This document shows, one piece after another, positions 7,073 to 13,466 of a DNA stretch of 15,470 nt; within the stretch, counting starts at the first letter, position 1, and every line of letters begins with the position of its first letter. Source of the stretch: Chitinophagales bacterium (lineage in GTDB: Bacteria; Bacteroidota; Bacteroidia; Chitinophagales; JADIYW01); assembly GCA_020848315.1 (NCBI GenBank), contig JADLAH010000076.1:1-15470 (forward strand), written 5' to 3'. Below the pieces are notes generated by a model, which ran no database searches, was not told the DNA's origin, and saw only the letters and a list, made by a program, of their open reading frames with translations. The position numbers were made by a program, and so were the translations under genes.

Positions 7073-8156
7073 ATGACAAACGAACAATATAAAACACTTT
7101 CAGAAAGAGTCAGCTCTTTTGGGAGGTATCTTTGACGTCGCTAATAAGATAGAACAAATTAAAGACGACGAAGCGAAGACACTCGCCCCCGACTTCTGGA
7201 ATGACCAGTTGAAGGCGCAGGCGCTGATGAAAGAAATCAAGCAGAACAAACACTGGGTGCAATTGTACCAATCTATCGCCAACAAGCTGGATGAATTGAC
7301 TATTCTCCGCGAGTTTCAGGAAATGGGTGAAGCAACCGATGAAGAAGTAGAACAGCAATATCTGCTGGTGGTGCAGGAATTGGATGAAAATGAGTTCAAG
7401 TCGACGCTGAAAAATGAAGAAGACAACCTGAGCGCCATCCTCGAAATCAACGCCGGTGCCGGCGGTACGGAAGCTTGCGACTGGGCCGGGATGCTGATGC
7501 GGATGTACACGATGTGGGGCAATAAAAACGGCTATAAAGTCAATGAACTCGACTATCAGGCGGGCGATGTGGCCGGTGTTAAATCTGTGACGCTCGAGTT
7601 TGAAGGTGATTTTGCCTATGGCATGCTGAAAGGCGAAAACGGTGTTCATCGACTGGTGCGTGTTTCTCCATTCAATGCACAAGGTAAACGGATGACTTCC
7701 TTCTGTTCTGTGTTTGTACATCCGGTAGTCGATGATTCGATAGAGATTGTGATTAATCCTGCAGACCTGGAGTGGGATGTTTTCCGTGCGCAAGGTGCCG
7801 GCGGTCAGCACGTCAACAAAACGGAATCTGCGGTACGTGTGCGCCACGTGCCTACCGGTGTGGTGTGTGAGTGTCAGACACAGCGCTCGCAGATACAGAA
7901 TCGTGAAACGGCTTTGAAGATGCTGAAATCGCGCTTGTATGAACTCGAATTGCAAAAGCAGCTTGAAGCGCGCGATGCGATTGAAGCCCAGAAAATGAAA
8001 AATGAGTGGGGCTCCCAAATCCGCAGTTACGTGCTGGATGACCGTTGGGTGAAAGACTTGCGGACAGGTTACAAAGTGACCAATCCCGACAATGTGCTGG
8101 ATGGTGATTTGAACGGATTTTTTAAGGCATACTTACTGCATAAAGACGGACAATAA
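7073..8156 (+). CDS. prfB: Peptide chain release factor 2 (programmed +1 frameshift)
   Basis: RF2 terminates translation at UGA and UAA. The gene is in two frames: ATG at 7073 encodes 20 residues ending in FGRYL, then an in-frame TGA at 7133-7135. Slipping one base forward after CTT (7130-7132) reads GAC and continues as DVANKIEQ to the TAA at 8154-8156, giving 360 residues. The +1-frame region shows the RF2 stop-recognition tripeptide SPF (residues 198-200) and the catalytic GGQ (243-245) in RAQGAGGQHVNKTES. Annotating it from the TTG at 7119 would lose the true N-terminus and hide the recoding event. The frameshift is autoregulatory: scarce RF2 lets the ribosome pause at UGA and shift. A DUF5522 gene follows after 16 bases. 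Confidence 0.97.
7121..7136 (+). other. prfB programmed +1 frameshift site
   Basis: The site reads GGGAGG, TAT, CTT, TGA, C. The CTT-TGA-C slippery core and stop context are identical to the classical RF2 recoding site, and the Shine-Dalgarno-like GGGAGG ends three bases before CTT, the spacing that stimulates the shift in E. coli. Frame 0 stops at TGA 7133-7135, and the +1 frame resumes at GAC 7134-7136 with homologous RF2 sequence on both sides. Confidence 0.96.
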
Positions 8157-8172
8157 CCCTAAAAATTATATC

Positions 8173-8349
8173 ATGAGTCAGGAACGCATCGAACAGGAGG
8201 ACTACTATCTGGACGAAATCGGCCGCATGGTCTTCACCGAACAGTATCATCTGAAGCGCGGCTATTGCTGCAAGAACGGTTGTAAACACTGCCCGTGGAA
8301 AGACCATCCGTGTCCTCCATTGAAAAATGATAGTAAGAAACCGGATTAG
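8173..8349 (+). CDS. DUF5522 small cysteine-rich protein
   Basis: A 58-residue protein that I recognise as DUF5522: it contains DYYLDEIGRMVFTEQYHLKR (residues 10-29) followed by GYCCKNGCKHCPW. The four cysteines C32, C33, C37 and C40 (spacing C-C-x3-C-x2-C), with a further cysteine at about 47, suggest metal binding, but no function is known to me. The ATG at 8173 is 16 bases after the prfB stop, so it is probably cotranscribed with RF2; I recall this adjacency from other Bacteroidota. Its TAG stop (8347-8349) overlaps the stop of the convergent RRM gene by three bases, within a four-base gene overlap. The gene is short enough that automatic calling often misses it. Confidence 0.88.
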   Translation: MSQERIEQEDYYLDEIGRMVFTEQYHLKRGYCCKNGCKHCPWKDHPCPPLKNDSKKPD

Positions 8350-8684
8350 CGATTGCGTGGTGGTCGGCTGCCGCCACTTTTAGGACCGGAAAATTTGCGT
8401 TTGCTGCCACCTCGGCCAAATGGTTTTTTGTTTTTTTGCTGACTTTTCTCCTGTGATACGGATACTATAATCTCACGGCCATAATGTTCAGTGCCGTTCA
8501 GTGCCTCTATGGCTATCATGGCTTCTTCTTCATTGGGCATTACCACAAAGGCAAAGCCTTTATTTTGTCTGGTAATATTATCTATGATGATGGTGGCAGA
8601 CGTTACGGTGCCGAACGGGCTGAAGAGTTCCGTGAGGTGTTTTTCTTTCCATTTAAAAGGGATGCTGCCCACATAGATATCCAT
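8346..8684 (-). CDS. Single-RRM RNA-binding protein
   Basis: The protein is 112 residues when started at ATG 8684 (MDIYVGSIPFKWKEK). It is one RNA recognition motif followed by a basic tail. RNP2 is IYVGSI at residues 3-8 and RNP1 is KGFAFVVM at about 42-49; both carry the aromatic residues expected to stack on RNA bases. After about residue 80 the tail is rich in Lys, Gly, Arg and Ser, with RGG-like spacing, and is probably disordered. Such glycine-rich RRM proteins occur in Bacteroidota and cyanobacteria and are thought to act on RNA, with some cold-shock links; the target here is unknown. An upstream ATG at 8723 would add 13 residues without RRM character and would start above the -7 box, so it is rejected. 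The 3' end overlaps the DUF5522 gene. Confidence 0.92.
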   Translation of the reverse strand: MDIYVGSIPFKWKEKHLTELFSPFGTVTSATIIIDNITRQNKGFAFVVMPNEEEAMIAIEALNGTEHYGREIIVSVSQEKSQQKNKKPFGRGGSKRKFSGPKSGGSRPPRNR

Positions 8685-8698
8685 ATCAGAATTTTGGA

Positions 8699-8706
8699 CA
8701 AAGCTA
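8699..8706 (-). promoter_or_regulatory. -7 box of the RRM gene
   Basis: On the minus strand TAGCTTTG matches the Bacteroidota TAnnTTTG consensus exactly and lies 14 bases before the chosen ATG at 8684. A TTG at 8731-8733 is 24 bases upstream, longer than the usual spacing, so the -33 element is uncertain. The box lies downstream of the terminator of the preceding gene, giving the RRM gene its own short-leader transcript. Confidence 0.55.
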
Positions 8707-8734
8707 CGCAAAAAAGGACACATGCCGAAACAAT

Positions 8735-8763
8735 AAAAAAGGCCGACTTGATGTCGGCCTTTT
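8735..8763 (-). terminator. Rho-independent terminator of the 68-residue gene
   Basis: GGCCGAC at 8741-8747 pairs with GTCGGCC at 8753-8759 around the five-base loop TTGAT. The stem is flanked by A6 on one side and T4 on the other, so A-T pairs can extend it. On the minus strand the stem is followed by six U residues, which fits termination of the gene ending at 8783, 20 bases upstream. The flanks would also allow weaker termination in the plus direction. Confidence 0.88.
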
Positions 8764-8782
8764 CTTATTCAAAATCGGGATA

Positions 8783-8989
8783 TTAGAATCCTTTTTTTGC
8801 TACTCCGTCAGCAATTGCCTGCAATGCTTTGGCTTCGCCTAAGATAGCTGCCATTTTATTGCCTTTGCCGTCATTGCCGGTAGCCATGTATCCGCCTTTT
8901 GCAGTTTTGGTTACTACCGCATCGTGCATAGGTACATTTTTCTCTTTAGTCTTAAGACAATATGCCTTGATCATTTTAGATGTGTCCAT
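8783..8989 (-). CDS. Small protein resembling DUF5679 without its cysteines
   Basis: This 68-residue protein has its own promoter-like box and terminator, so it is probably a real, separately transcribed gene. The segment KAYCLKTKEKNVPM, followed by GGYMATGNDGKGNKMAAI, lines up with what I recall of DUF5679, a small zinc-ribbon-like family with AYC-x-x-C near the start and CPxCG near the middle. Here the first Cys remains (C11), the second is Thr (YCLKT), and the CPxCG position reads NDGKG, so a zinc site is not possible in that form. The C-terminal half (GEAKALQAIADGVAKKGF) looks helical. The start ATG at 8989 follows a -7 box by about 31 bases. Function is unknown, and the family link is an inference from pattern only. 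Confidence 0.7.
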   Translation of the reverse strand: MDTSKMIKAYCLKTKEKNVPMHDAVVTKTAKGGYMATGNDGKGNKMAAILGEAKALQAIADGVAKKGF

Positions 8990-9020
8990 TGTTCTGTATT
9001 TTTAGTAAATAATTAATGGT

Positions 9021-9028
9021 CAAAATTA
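9021..9028 (-). promoter_or_regulatory. -7 box upstream of the 68-residue gene
   Basis: TAATTTTG on the minus strand is an exact TAnnTTTG match, 31 bases before the ATG at 8989. No TTG is visible at the usual distance upstream, so only the -7 half is supported. The surrounding sequence is AT-rich, which makes chance matches easier. Confidence 0.4.
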
Positions 9029-9147
9029 ATAAAGTATCTGATATTCGTACACTTTGTTTAGCTATTGTGGACATTTTTCCTGAAAATAGTTAACAATTTG
9101 TAAATCTTGCAATTTCCTGATTATTAATCATTTACCGTTAAATCGGA

Positions 9148-10239
9148 TTATTCGGCCAAAATATTGTTCATAATTTTTGTCTGATGACGGATAGATTCCT
9201 GGTGAATAGCCTCCATCATATCTTTCACAAAATCTTCAGTCAGCTCTTTTTTAGCCGCCTTTTTAATTCTGTCCTGAATGATTTCATCCCAGCGGTTGGT
9301 CTGCAAAATGGTGATGCCATTGTCGCGCTTGAACTCACCGATTTTTCTGGCAATGTCCATTCGCTCGCTCATAATTTCCAGCATGTAGTTGTCAATTCTG
9401 TCTATCTGAGCGCGCAGTGCTTCCAGTTTGTTTTCCGCGTAGTTGTCGAGATGGCTCTGACGAACGATGAGCGATGAAATGATTTCACCCAGTCTTTCAG
9501 GCGTCACCTGCTGAGCGGCATCACTCCACGCATTGTCCGGATCGCGGTGCGATTCAATCATCAAACCGTCAAAATCGAGGTCGAGTGCTTTCTGGCTCAC
9601 AGATGGAATCAGTTCACGGGAGCCGCAGATGTGGGACGGATCCACAATAATCGGCATTTGCGGATATAAGCGACGCATTTCTACCGGCAATTCCCACATA
9701 GGTTTGTTGCGGTATTTGGATTTCTCGTAAGAAGAAAAACCACGGTGGATGGCACCCAAGCGTGTGATGCCCACGGCATTCAATCGCTCCATACTACCTA
9801 ACCACAGCTGTAAATCCGGGTTGATAGGATTTTTCACCAATACCGGAATATCCACGCCGCGCAACGCGTCCGCTACTTCCTGAACGGAAAACGGATTCAC
9901 GGTAGTGCGTGCACCAATCCACAGGATGTCTACACCTGCTTCCAGTGCTTCCTGCACATGCTGTCCGGTAGCCACTTCGACGGTGGTTGGCTTGCCAATC
10001 ATTTTTCCGGCATTCACCAGCCAGGATAAACCTTCTTTGCCAATCCCTTCAAACATGCCGGGACGCGTTCTTGGTTTCCAGATACCGGCACGCAATACAT
10101 CAATTCCTTTATCAGCCAGACGTTGTGCAGTTTCTGTCATTTGTTCTTCCGTTTCGCAGGAACACGGGCCGGAAATAATTACCGGTCTTTTGAAGTCGAA
10201 GCCCCAGTCTTTCAGAGGCACAATGTTTAAGTTGCTCAT
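9148..10239 (-). CDS. DAHP synthase (type I-beta) fused to C-terminal chorismate mutase
   Basis: A bifunctional enzyme of 363 residues. Residues 1 to about 262 are a type I-beta 3-deoxy-7-phosphoheptulonate synthase, which condenses PEP and erythrose-4-P as the entry step of the shikimate pathway. It shows GPCSCE at 24-29, RAGIWKPRT at 50-58, VKNPINPDLQLW at 135-146 and VDPSHICG at 199-206. Metal-ligand candidates are C26, H203, E229 and D240, with spacing close to the Thermotoga enzyme as I recall it. Residues 270-355 are an AroQ-type chorismate mutase with R276, R293, K304 and R316 as candidate active-site residues; it makes prephenate, the substrate of two other operon enzymes. This fusion order is known in Bacteroidota, where the mutase domain can also transmit feedback by prephenate. 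It is the last gene of the operon, 92 bases after the dehydrogenase. Confidence 0.94.
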   Translation of the reverse strand: MSNLNIVPLKDWGFDFKRPVIISGPCSCETEEQMTETAQRLADKGIDVLRAGIWKPRTRPGMFEGIGKEGLSWLVNAGKMIGKPTTVEVATGQHVQEALEAGVDILWIGARTTVNPFSVQEVADALRGVDIPVLVKNPINPDLQLWLGSMERLNAVGITRLGAIHRGFSSYEKSKYRNKPMWELPVEMRRLYPQMPIIVDPSHICGSRELIPSVSQKALDLDFDGLMIESHRDPDNAWSDAAQQVTPERLGEIISSLIVRQSHLDNYAENKLEALRAQIDRIDNYMLEIMSERMDIARKIGEFKRDNGITILQTNRWDEIIQDRIKKAAKKELTEDFVKDMMEAIHQESIRHQTKIMNNILAE

Positions 10240-10331
10240 ATTGTTGCTTATTAAATTTCCGATTGAATGAATGAAAATACAGTTTCTGAGATTGGTGTTA
10301 TAGTTACTTTTGGTTAATAAATCGTTTAGTT

Positions 10332-11174
10332 TTATTTGAGAATCTTCCTGATTTCATTGGCATCCGCCATAAATTGGCGCAGTTCTTCTGTCTTATTCTT
10401 GTTAATCAGGTTGCGGAAATGATACATTTTCTCGATGTAGGTATCCATCACTTCCAGCAAATACTGTTTGTTCTGATGGAAAATCGGCGCCCACATATCC
10501 GGAGAACTTTTGGCAAGCCGAACAGTACTCTCAAAACCACCACCGGCCATTTCCAGTATCGCCTCTTCGTCTTTTTCCTTTTCCAACACGGTGGCTGCCA
10601 GCACAAATGAACTGATATGCGAAATGTGGGAAATATACGCGGCATGCATGTCGTGCTGATGAGCATCCATGTATTTGAGGCGCATGCCGAGCGTGTGATA
10701 CATTCTTTCCACCAGTTCCACAGCGTTGCTGTCGCTGTTTTCCTTGTCGCAGATGATACACACTTTGTTGCGGAATAATCCGTCGATTGCGGCGGCAGGA
10801 CCTGAATTTTCCGTACCGGCCATCGGGTGCGATGCTACATACTGCCGACGGTTCGGATGGTCTTTGATGGCGTCTATGATGGCGCCTTTCGTTGAACCCA
10901 TGTCTGTTACCACCTGATGTGGCGATATCCTGTCAAGAATAAATAATAATTCATCTATCAGGATATTCACCGGCACGGTGAGAATAATTAAATCTGCTTC
11001 TGTAATGGCGTCTTCTTTGCTGACAATGCGATCTACTAAACCGAGTTCCAAAGCCAGTGCGCAGTTTTTTGCACTGCGGCCAACACCGGTGATATCGGTG
11101 CAGAAACCGGCGCTGCGCAAATCTTTTGCTGCCGAGCCTCCGATTAAACCTATTCCTATGATGGCGACTTTCAT
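10332..11174 (-). CDS. tyrA: Prephenate dehydrogenase
   Basis: TyrA oxidatively decarboxylates prephenate to 4-hydroxyphenylpyruvate for tyrosine. With the start at ATG 11174 the protein is 280 residues and opens directly with the dinucleotide loop GIGLIGGS at 7-14. Later blocks are DMGSTKG at 91-97, SHPMAGTENSGP at 115-126 with catalytic-His candidate H116, HDMHAAYISHISH at 174-186, and GGGFESTVRLAKSSPDMW from 211, where R219 fits the substrate-binding arginine. The frame is open further upstream to 11486, but that extension has low-complexity composition and overlaps the aminotransferase, so it is rejected. The ATG lies two bases after the aminotransferase stop. There is no ACT or mutase domain, so feedback by tyrosine would have to act through other sites or enzymes. 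Confidence 0.95.
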   Translation of the reverse strand: MKVAIIGIGLIGGSAAKDLRSAGFCTDITGVGRSAKNCALALELGLVDRIVSKEDAITEADLIILTVPVNILIDELLFILDRISPHQVVTDMGSTKGAIIDAIKDHPNRRQYVASHPMAGTENSGPAAAIDGLFRNKVCIICDKENSDSNAVELVERMYHTLGMRLKYMDAHQHDMHAAYISHISHISSFVLAATVLEKEKDEEAILEMAGGGFESTVRLAKSSPDMWAPIFHQNKQYLLEVMDTYIEKMYHFRNLINKNKTEELRQFMADANEIRKILK

Positions 11175-11176
11175 TT

Positions 11177-12352
11177 TTAGTTGTTTTGTGCAAATAATTG
11201 TTGGATGCGCTCTAATGCAGCAGCCAGATCTTTCTCCGGACTGCACAGGGAAATGCGGATGTAGCGGGCACCTTTGCTGCCGAAGATAAAGCCCGGTGTA
11301 ATAAAAACATCCGCTTCCATCAATACCTTTTCCGTCAGGGCTTCCACATCGGCATAGCTGTCCGGAATCTTTGCCCAGATAAACATGCCCACCTGATCCG
11401 TGCTGTATGTGCAGCCCAATGCGTCCATGATGGCGTAAGCATAGCTTCTGCGTTGTTCGTAAACCTTGTTTCTTTCCGCATGCCATTCATCACTGTTGTG
11501 CAACGCGGCTACGGCCGCTTCCTGTACGGGCAGGTACATTCCGCTGTCAACATTTGATTTTACTTTCAAAATCGTATCAATATACGCTTTAGCACCGGCG
11601 ATGAGACCGACACGTGCGCCGGCCATGTTGTGCGACTTGCTCAACGAGTTTAATTCCAGGCAAACGTCCATGGCGCCGGGTGTCTGCAAAATGGAGACGG
11701 GCTTGCCCTGATTCAGAATCAGGCTGTACGGATTGTCATTTACAATCAGAATTTTAAATTCACGGGCTACCTCTATCAGGGTTTCAAAAATCGCCTGATT
11801 TCCGGATGCCCCTGTCGGCATATTCGGATAGTTAATCCAAATAATCTTGGCGGCACGCAGCGTGTCTTCAGAAATATTAGTGAAGTCAGGTGCCCAATTG
11901 TTGGTTTCGTCCAGATCGTAATACACCGGCACGGCTCCTGCCAGGTAAGTAGCGGATGTGTATGTCGGATAACCCGGATTCGGTACCAGCACGATGTCGC
12001 CCGGATTCAGGAAGGCATTGCTGATATGGGAAATTCCTTCTTTGGAACCGAGTAAAGGCAAGATTTCCGTGTCGGGCTGCAGGATAACCTCATAGGTATG
12101 CTGATACCATTCGCTCATCGCCTGACGCAGCGCGGGAATGCCGATATAGCTTTGGTAGCCGTGGTGATTAGGCTGTTCTGCGGATTTTTTAAGTGCGTCA
12201 ATGGTTGCCGGAGAAGGCGGTAAATCCGGATTTCCGATACCCAAATTGATAATGGGCTTTCCGGCAGCCTTAAGCTGTGCAATCTGCTTCAGCTTTCGGC
12301 TGAAGTAGTATTCATTGATGTGTTCAAGTTTATGGGCGGGTTCGATAATCAT
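11177..12352 (-). CDS. Class I/II PLP aminotransferase, probably aromatic
   Basis: A 391-residue fold-type I aminotransferase. PLP is expected on K239 in SLSKSHNMAGARVG (236-249). Other markers are NLGIGNPDLPPS at 36-47, NPGYPTY at 125-131, NYPNMPTG at 174-181 with N177, D206 in VNDNPYS, and R366 in YIRISL, which would hold the substrate carboxylate. Family members are often annotated as aspartate/LL-diaminopimelate-type aminotransferases, and sequence alone does not fix the substrate. Its place between prephenate dehydratase (15 bases upstream) and prephenate dehydrogenase (2 bases downstream) argues that it transaminates phenylpyruvate and 4-hydroxyphenylpyruvate to Phe and Tyr. The start at 12352 gives the family's usual length. 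It would be under the control of the attenuator upstream of the operon. Confidence 0.92.
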   Translation of the reverse strand: MIIEPAHKLEHINEYYFSRKLKQIAQLKAAGKPIINLGIGNPDLPPSPATIDALKKSAEQPNHHGYQSYIGIPALRQAMSEWYQHTYEVILQPDTEILPLLGSKEGISHISNAFLNPGDIVLVPNPGYPTYTSATYLAGAVPVYYDLDETNNWAPDFTNISEDTLRAAKIIWINYPNMPTGASGNQAIFETLIEVAREFKILIVNDNPYSLILNQGKPVSILQTPGAMDVCLELNSLSKSHNMAGARVGLIAGAKAYIDTILKVKSNVDSGMYLPVQEAAVAALHNSDEWHAERNKVYEQRRSYAYAIMDALGCTYSTDQVGMFIWAKIPDSYADVEALTEKVLMEADVFITPGFIFGSKGARYIRISLCSPEKDLAAALERIQQLFAQNN

Positions 12353-12367
12353 ATTCAGAAGGCGTAT

Positions 12368-13195
12368 TTAAGATAATTTGGGGGCTTGTTGGTATTCTCC
12401 GAGTATTTTCAATTCTGTGGTGAGCGGTGCAATTTCTTCCAGCATTTTGCGGTAGTTGTCTGCCTGTTCAAATTCCACATCAACATACATATAATATCTC
12501 CACTCTTCTCCTACCACCGGTAATGATTGTATTTTGGTGAGGTTCAGTTGATAGTTTCCCATAATGGTGAGCACTTTCGCCAGACTGCCCGGTGAGTGGT
12601 GCGCGCGGAAGGAAAGCGATGCCTTGTTGATGGAATTATTTTCCGGCGCATTTTTACTCAGCACGAGAAAACGGGTGAAATTGCGTTTATTGTCGTGGAT
12701 GTCCGCCGCCAGAATCTCCAGTTCAAAGAGTTCTGCTGCGCGTTTGCTGGCGATGGCACCTCTCCTTTTGATATGGTGTTCTTTGATTTCCTTTGCGCTG
12801 AGTGCCGTATCATCGGATTCCACGAGCTGTATGTCAGGATATTGGTCGAAGAAGCCCCGACATTGCAGAATGGCCATCGGATGAGAATGTACTTCATCAA
12901 TCTGGTCGATGGTTTGTCCGGGCAACGCCATCAGGTTCATTTCTATCCTCAGATAAATTTCTCCGATGACTTTCAGATCGGAATTTCTGAGATAAGCATA
13001 ATTCGGAAGGATGGCTCCTGCCAGCGCGTTTTCTATGGCGCAGAGTGCAAAGTCCGCTTCTCCTTTTTTCATTACCTCAAACAGTTTTGGAAAGGTCGCA
13101 CACTCCACCGTGGTGATGTCATTTCCAAAATACTGTATGGCCGCTATTTCGTGGAAAGAGGCTTCAAATCCTTGTATGGCTACTTTTTTACTCAT
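12368..13195 (-). CDS. pheA: Prephenate dehydratase with ACT domain
   Basis: The enzyme converts prephenate to phenylpyruvate, the committed step to phenylalanine. Of its 275 residues, about 1-182 form the catalytic domain: IQGFEASFHEIAA at 7-19, AIENALAGAILP at 53-64, HSHPMAILQC at 103-112, DDTALSA at 128-134, and the catalytic TRF triplet at 174-176. Residues about 190-268 are an ACT domain (SPGSLAKVL, LNLTKIQSLP). The ESRP sequence that binds Phe in E. coli PheA is KIQSLP here, and the GALV-like block is GSLA, so effector binding may differ. No chorismate mutase is attached; that activity is in the last operon gene. The ATG at 13195 lies about 10 bases after the attenuator U-tract, making this the first structural gene. 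Confidence 0.95.
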   Translation of the reverse strand: MSKKVAIQGFEASFHEIAAIQYFGNDITTVECATFPKLFEVMKKGEADFALCAIENALAGAILPNYAYLRNSDLKVIGEIYLRIEMNLMALPGQTIDQIDEVHSHPMAILQCRGFFDQYPDIQLVESDDTALSAKEIKEHHIKRRGAIASKRAAELFELEILAADIHDNKRNFTRFLVLSKNAPENNSINKASLSFRAHHSPGSLAKVLTIMGNYQLNLTKIQSLPVVGEEWRYYMYVDVEFEQADNYRKMLEEIAPLTTELKILGEYQQAPKLS

Positions 13196-13204
13196 AGATA
13201 TTCA

Positions 13205-13234
13205 ATAAAAAAGTCCCGACATTACTCGGGACTT
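13205..13234 (-). terminator. Attenuator terminator hairpin ahead of pheA
   Basis: On the minus strand AAGTCCCGA (13234-13226) pairs perfectly with TCGGGACTT (13219-13211) around the loop GTAATG. The transcript then runs into a U-rich tract (TTTTATT), six consecutive Ts counting the two closing the stem. The plus strand lacks a T-run after the stem, so the element is directional. It lies between the promoter and the first structural gene, where a terminator makes sense only if it can be conditionally bypassed. Confidence 0.88.
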
Positions 13235-13273
13235 GTTATACTTTACATTTAGATACAGCATTATACGTCCCGC
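13227..13273 (-). promoter_or_regulatory. Candidate antiterminator of the Phe/Tyr attenuator
   Basis: GCGGGAC (13273-13267, minus strand) starts directly after the leader-peptide stop. Its CGGGAC pairs with GTCCCG at 13232-13227, which is part of the 5' arm of the terminator. Inside this helix GTATA (13266-13262) can pair with TATAAC (13240-13235) with one bulged base, lengthening the structure. The two folds are mutually exclusive. A ribosome that reaches the stop codon covers GCGGGAC and lets the terminator form; one stalled on the aromatic codons leaves it free. This is read from base pairing by eye; energies were not computed. Confidence 0.75.
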
Positions 13274-13318
13274 TTATGCGTGAAAGTAATAATAGAAGTA
13301 AAAAAATGATTGGTTCAT
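13274..13318 (-). CDS. Phe/Tyr-rich attenuator leader peptide
   Basis: A 14-codon frame on the minus strand encodes MNQSFFYFYYYFHA and stops at TAA (13276-13274). Codons 5-12 are TTT TTT TAC TTC TAT TAT TAC TTT: four Phe and four Tyr codons without interruption, matching the two end products of the operon that begins 78 bases downstream of its stop. E. coli pheL (rich in Phe) and pheM-type leaders have the same design. It lies between a promoter-like pair of boxes and an antiterminator/terminator pair, so translation speed would sense Phe-tRNA and Tyr-tRNA charging. Its ATG is five bases after the -7 box, so the message may be leaderless and no ribosome-binding site is visible. The AT-rich setting makes TTT and TAT codons easier by chance, but the surrounding architecture argues against accident. 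Confidence 0.85.
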   Translation of the reverse strand: MNQSFFYFYYYFHA

Positions 13319-13323
13319 ACTTA

Positions 13324-13354
13324 CAAAGTAAAATAGTTTTCAGCATAAATCCAA
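13324..13354 (-). promoter_or_regulatory. Promoter of the aromatic operon leader
   Basis: On the minus strand TTG (13354-13352) is followed after 20 bases by TTACTTTG (13331-13324). This fits the Bacteroidota -33 TTTG/TTG and -7 TAnnTTTG arrangement with one mismatch in the -7 box. Transcription should begin about five bases on, at or near the leader-peptide ATG at 13318. The divergent lipase-like gene must start from the other strand of the same 271-base gap. Confidence 0.6.
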
Positions 13355-13466
13355 TATAGTCTGTGTTAAGTCAAAGTTAAACTGTAAAGTTTATTGAAAA
13401 TCATTTTTTTTTTGACAGACATATCCTATACTTGCAATCCATTATCTACGCAACCCCAACCAAGGC

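Noticed and set aside
7110..8018. 302-residue open frame on the minus strand
   Set aside because: It lies antisense to prfB and its composition (many His and Phe) is typical of the reverse complement of a coding region.
7119..8156. RF2 started from the TTG at 7119 as a simple 345-residue protein
   Set aside because: The ATG at 7073, the exact frameshift signal and homologous N-terminal sequence show that the real product joins two frames.
9117..9129. AT-only inverted repeat downstream of the DAHP synthase gene as a terminator
   Set aside because: The short GATTATTAATC-type symmetry has no GC stem or adjacent U-tract; I see no convincing terminator for the operon in 9022-9147.
11175..11486. 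N-terminal extension of prephenate dehydrogenase
   Set aside because: It would overlap the aminotransferase gene on the same strand, has no dehydrogenase-like content, and the Rossmann loop follows immediately after ATG 11174.
13205..13234. Hairpin taken as an ordinary terminator of a neighbouring gene
   Set aside because: The only gene to its right is transcribed away from it, and the U-tract is on the minus strand facing pheA, so it can only act on the operon's own leader.
13260..13265. TATAAT on the minus strand inside the leader as a sigma70-type -10 box
   Set aside because: No -35 element at the right distance, and the Bacteroidota sigma factor uses TAnnTTTG; a start here would miss the leader peptide.
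13412..13432. TTGACA followed by TATACT as a sigma70 promoter for the lipase-like gene
   Set aside because: The spacer is only nine bases, far below about 17, and the consensus is not the one used in this phylum.
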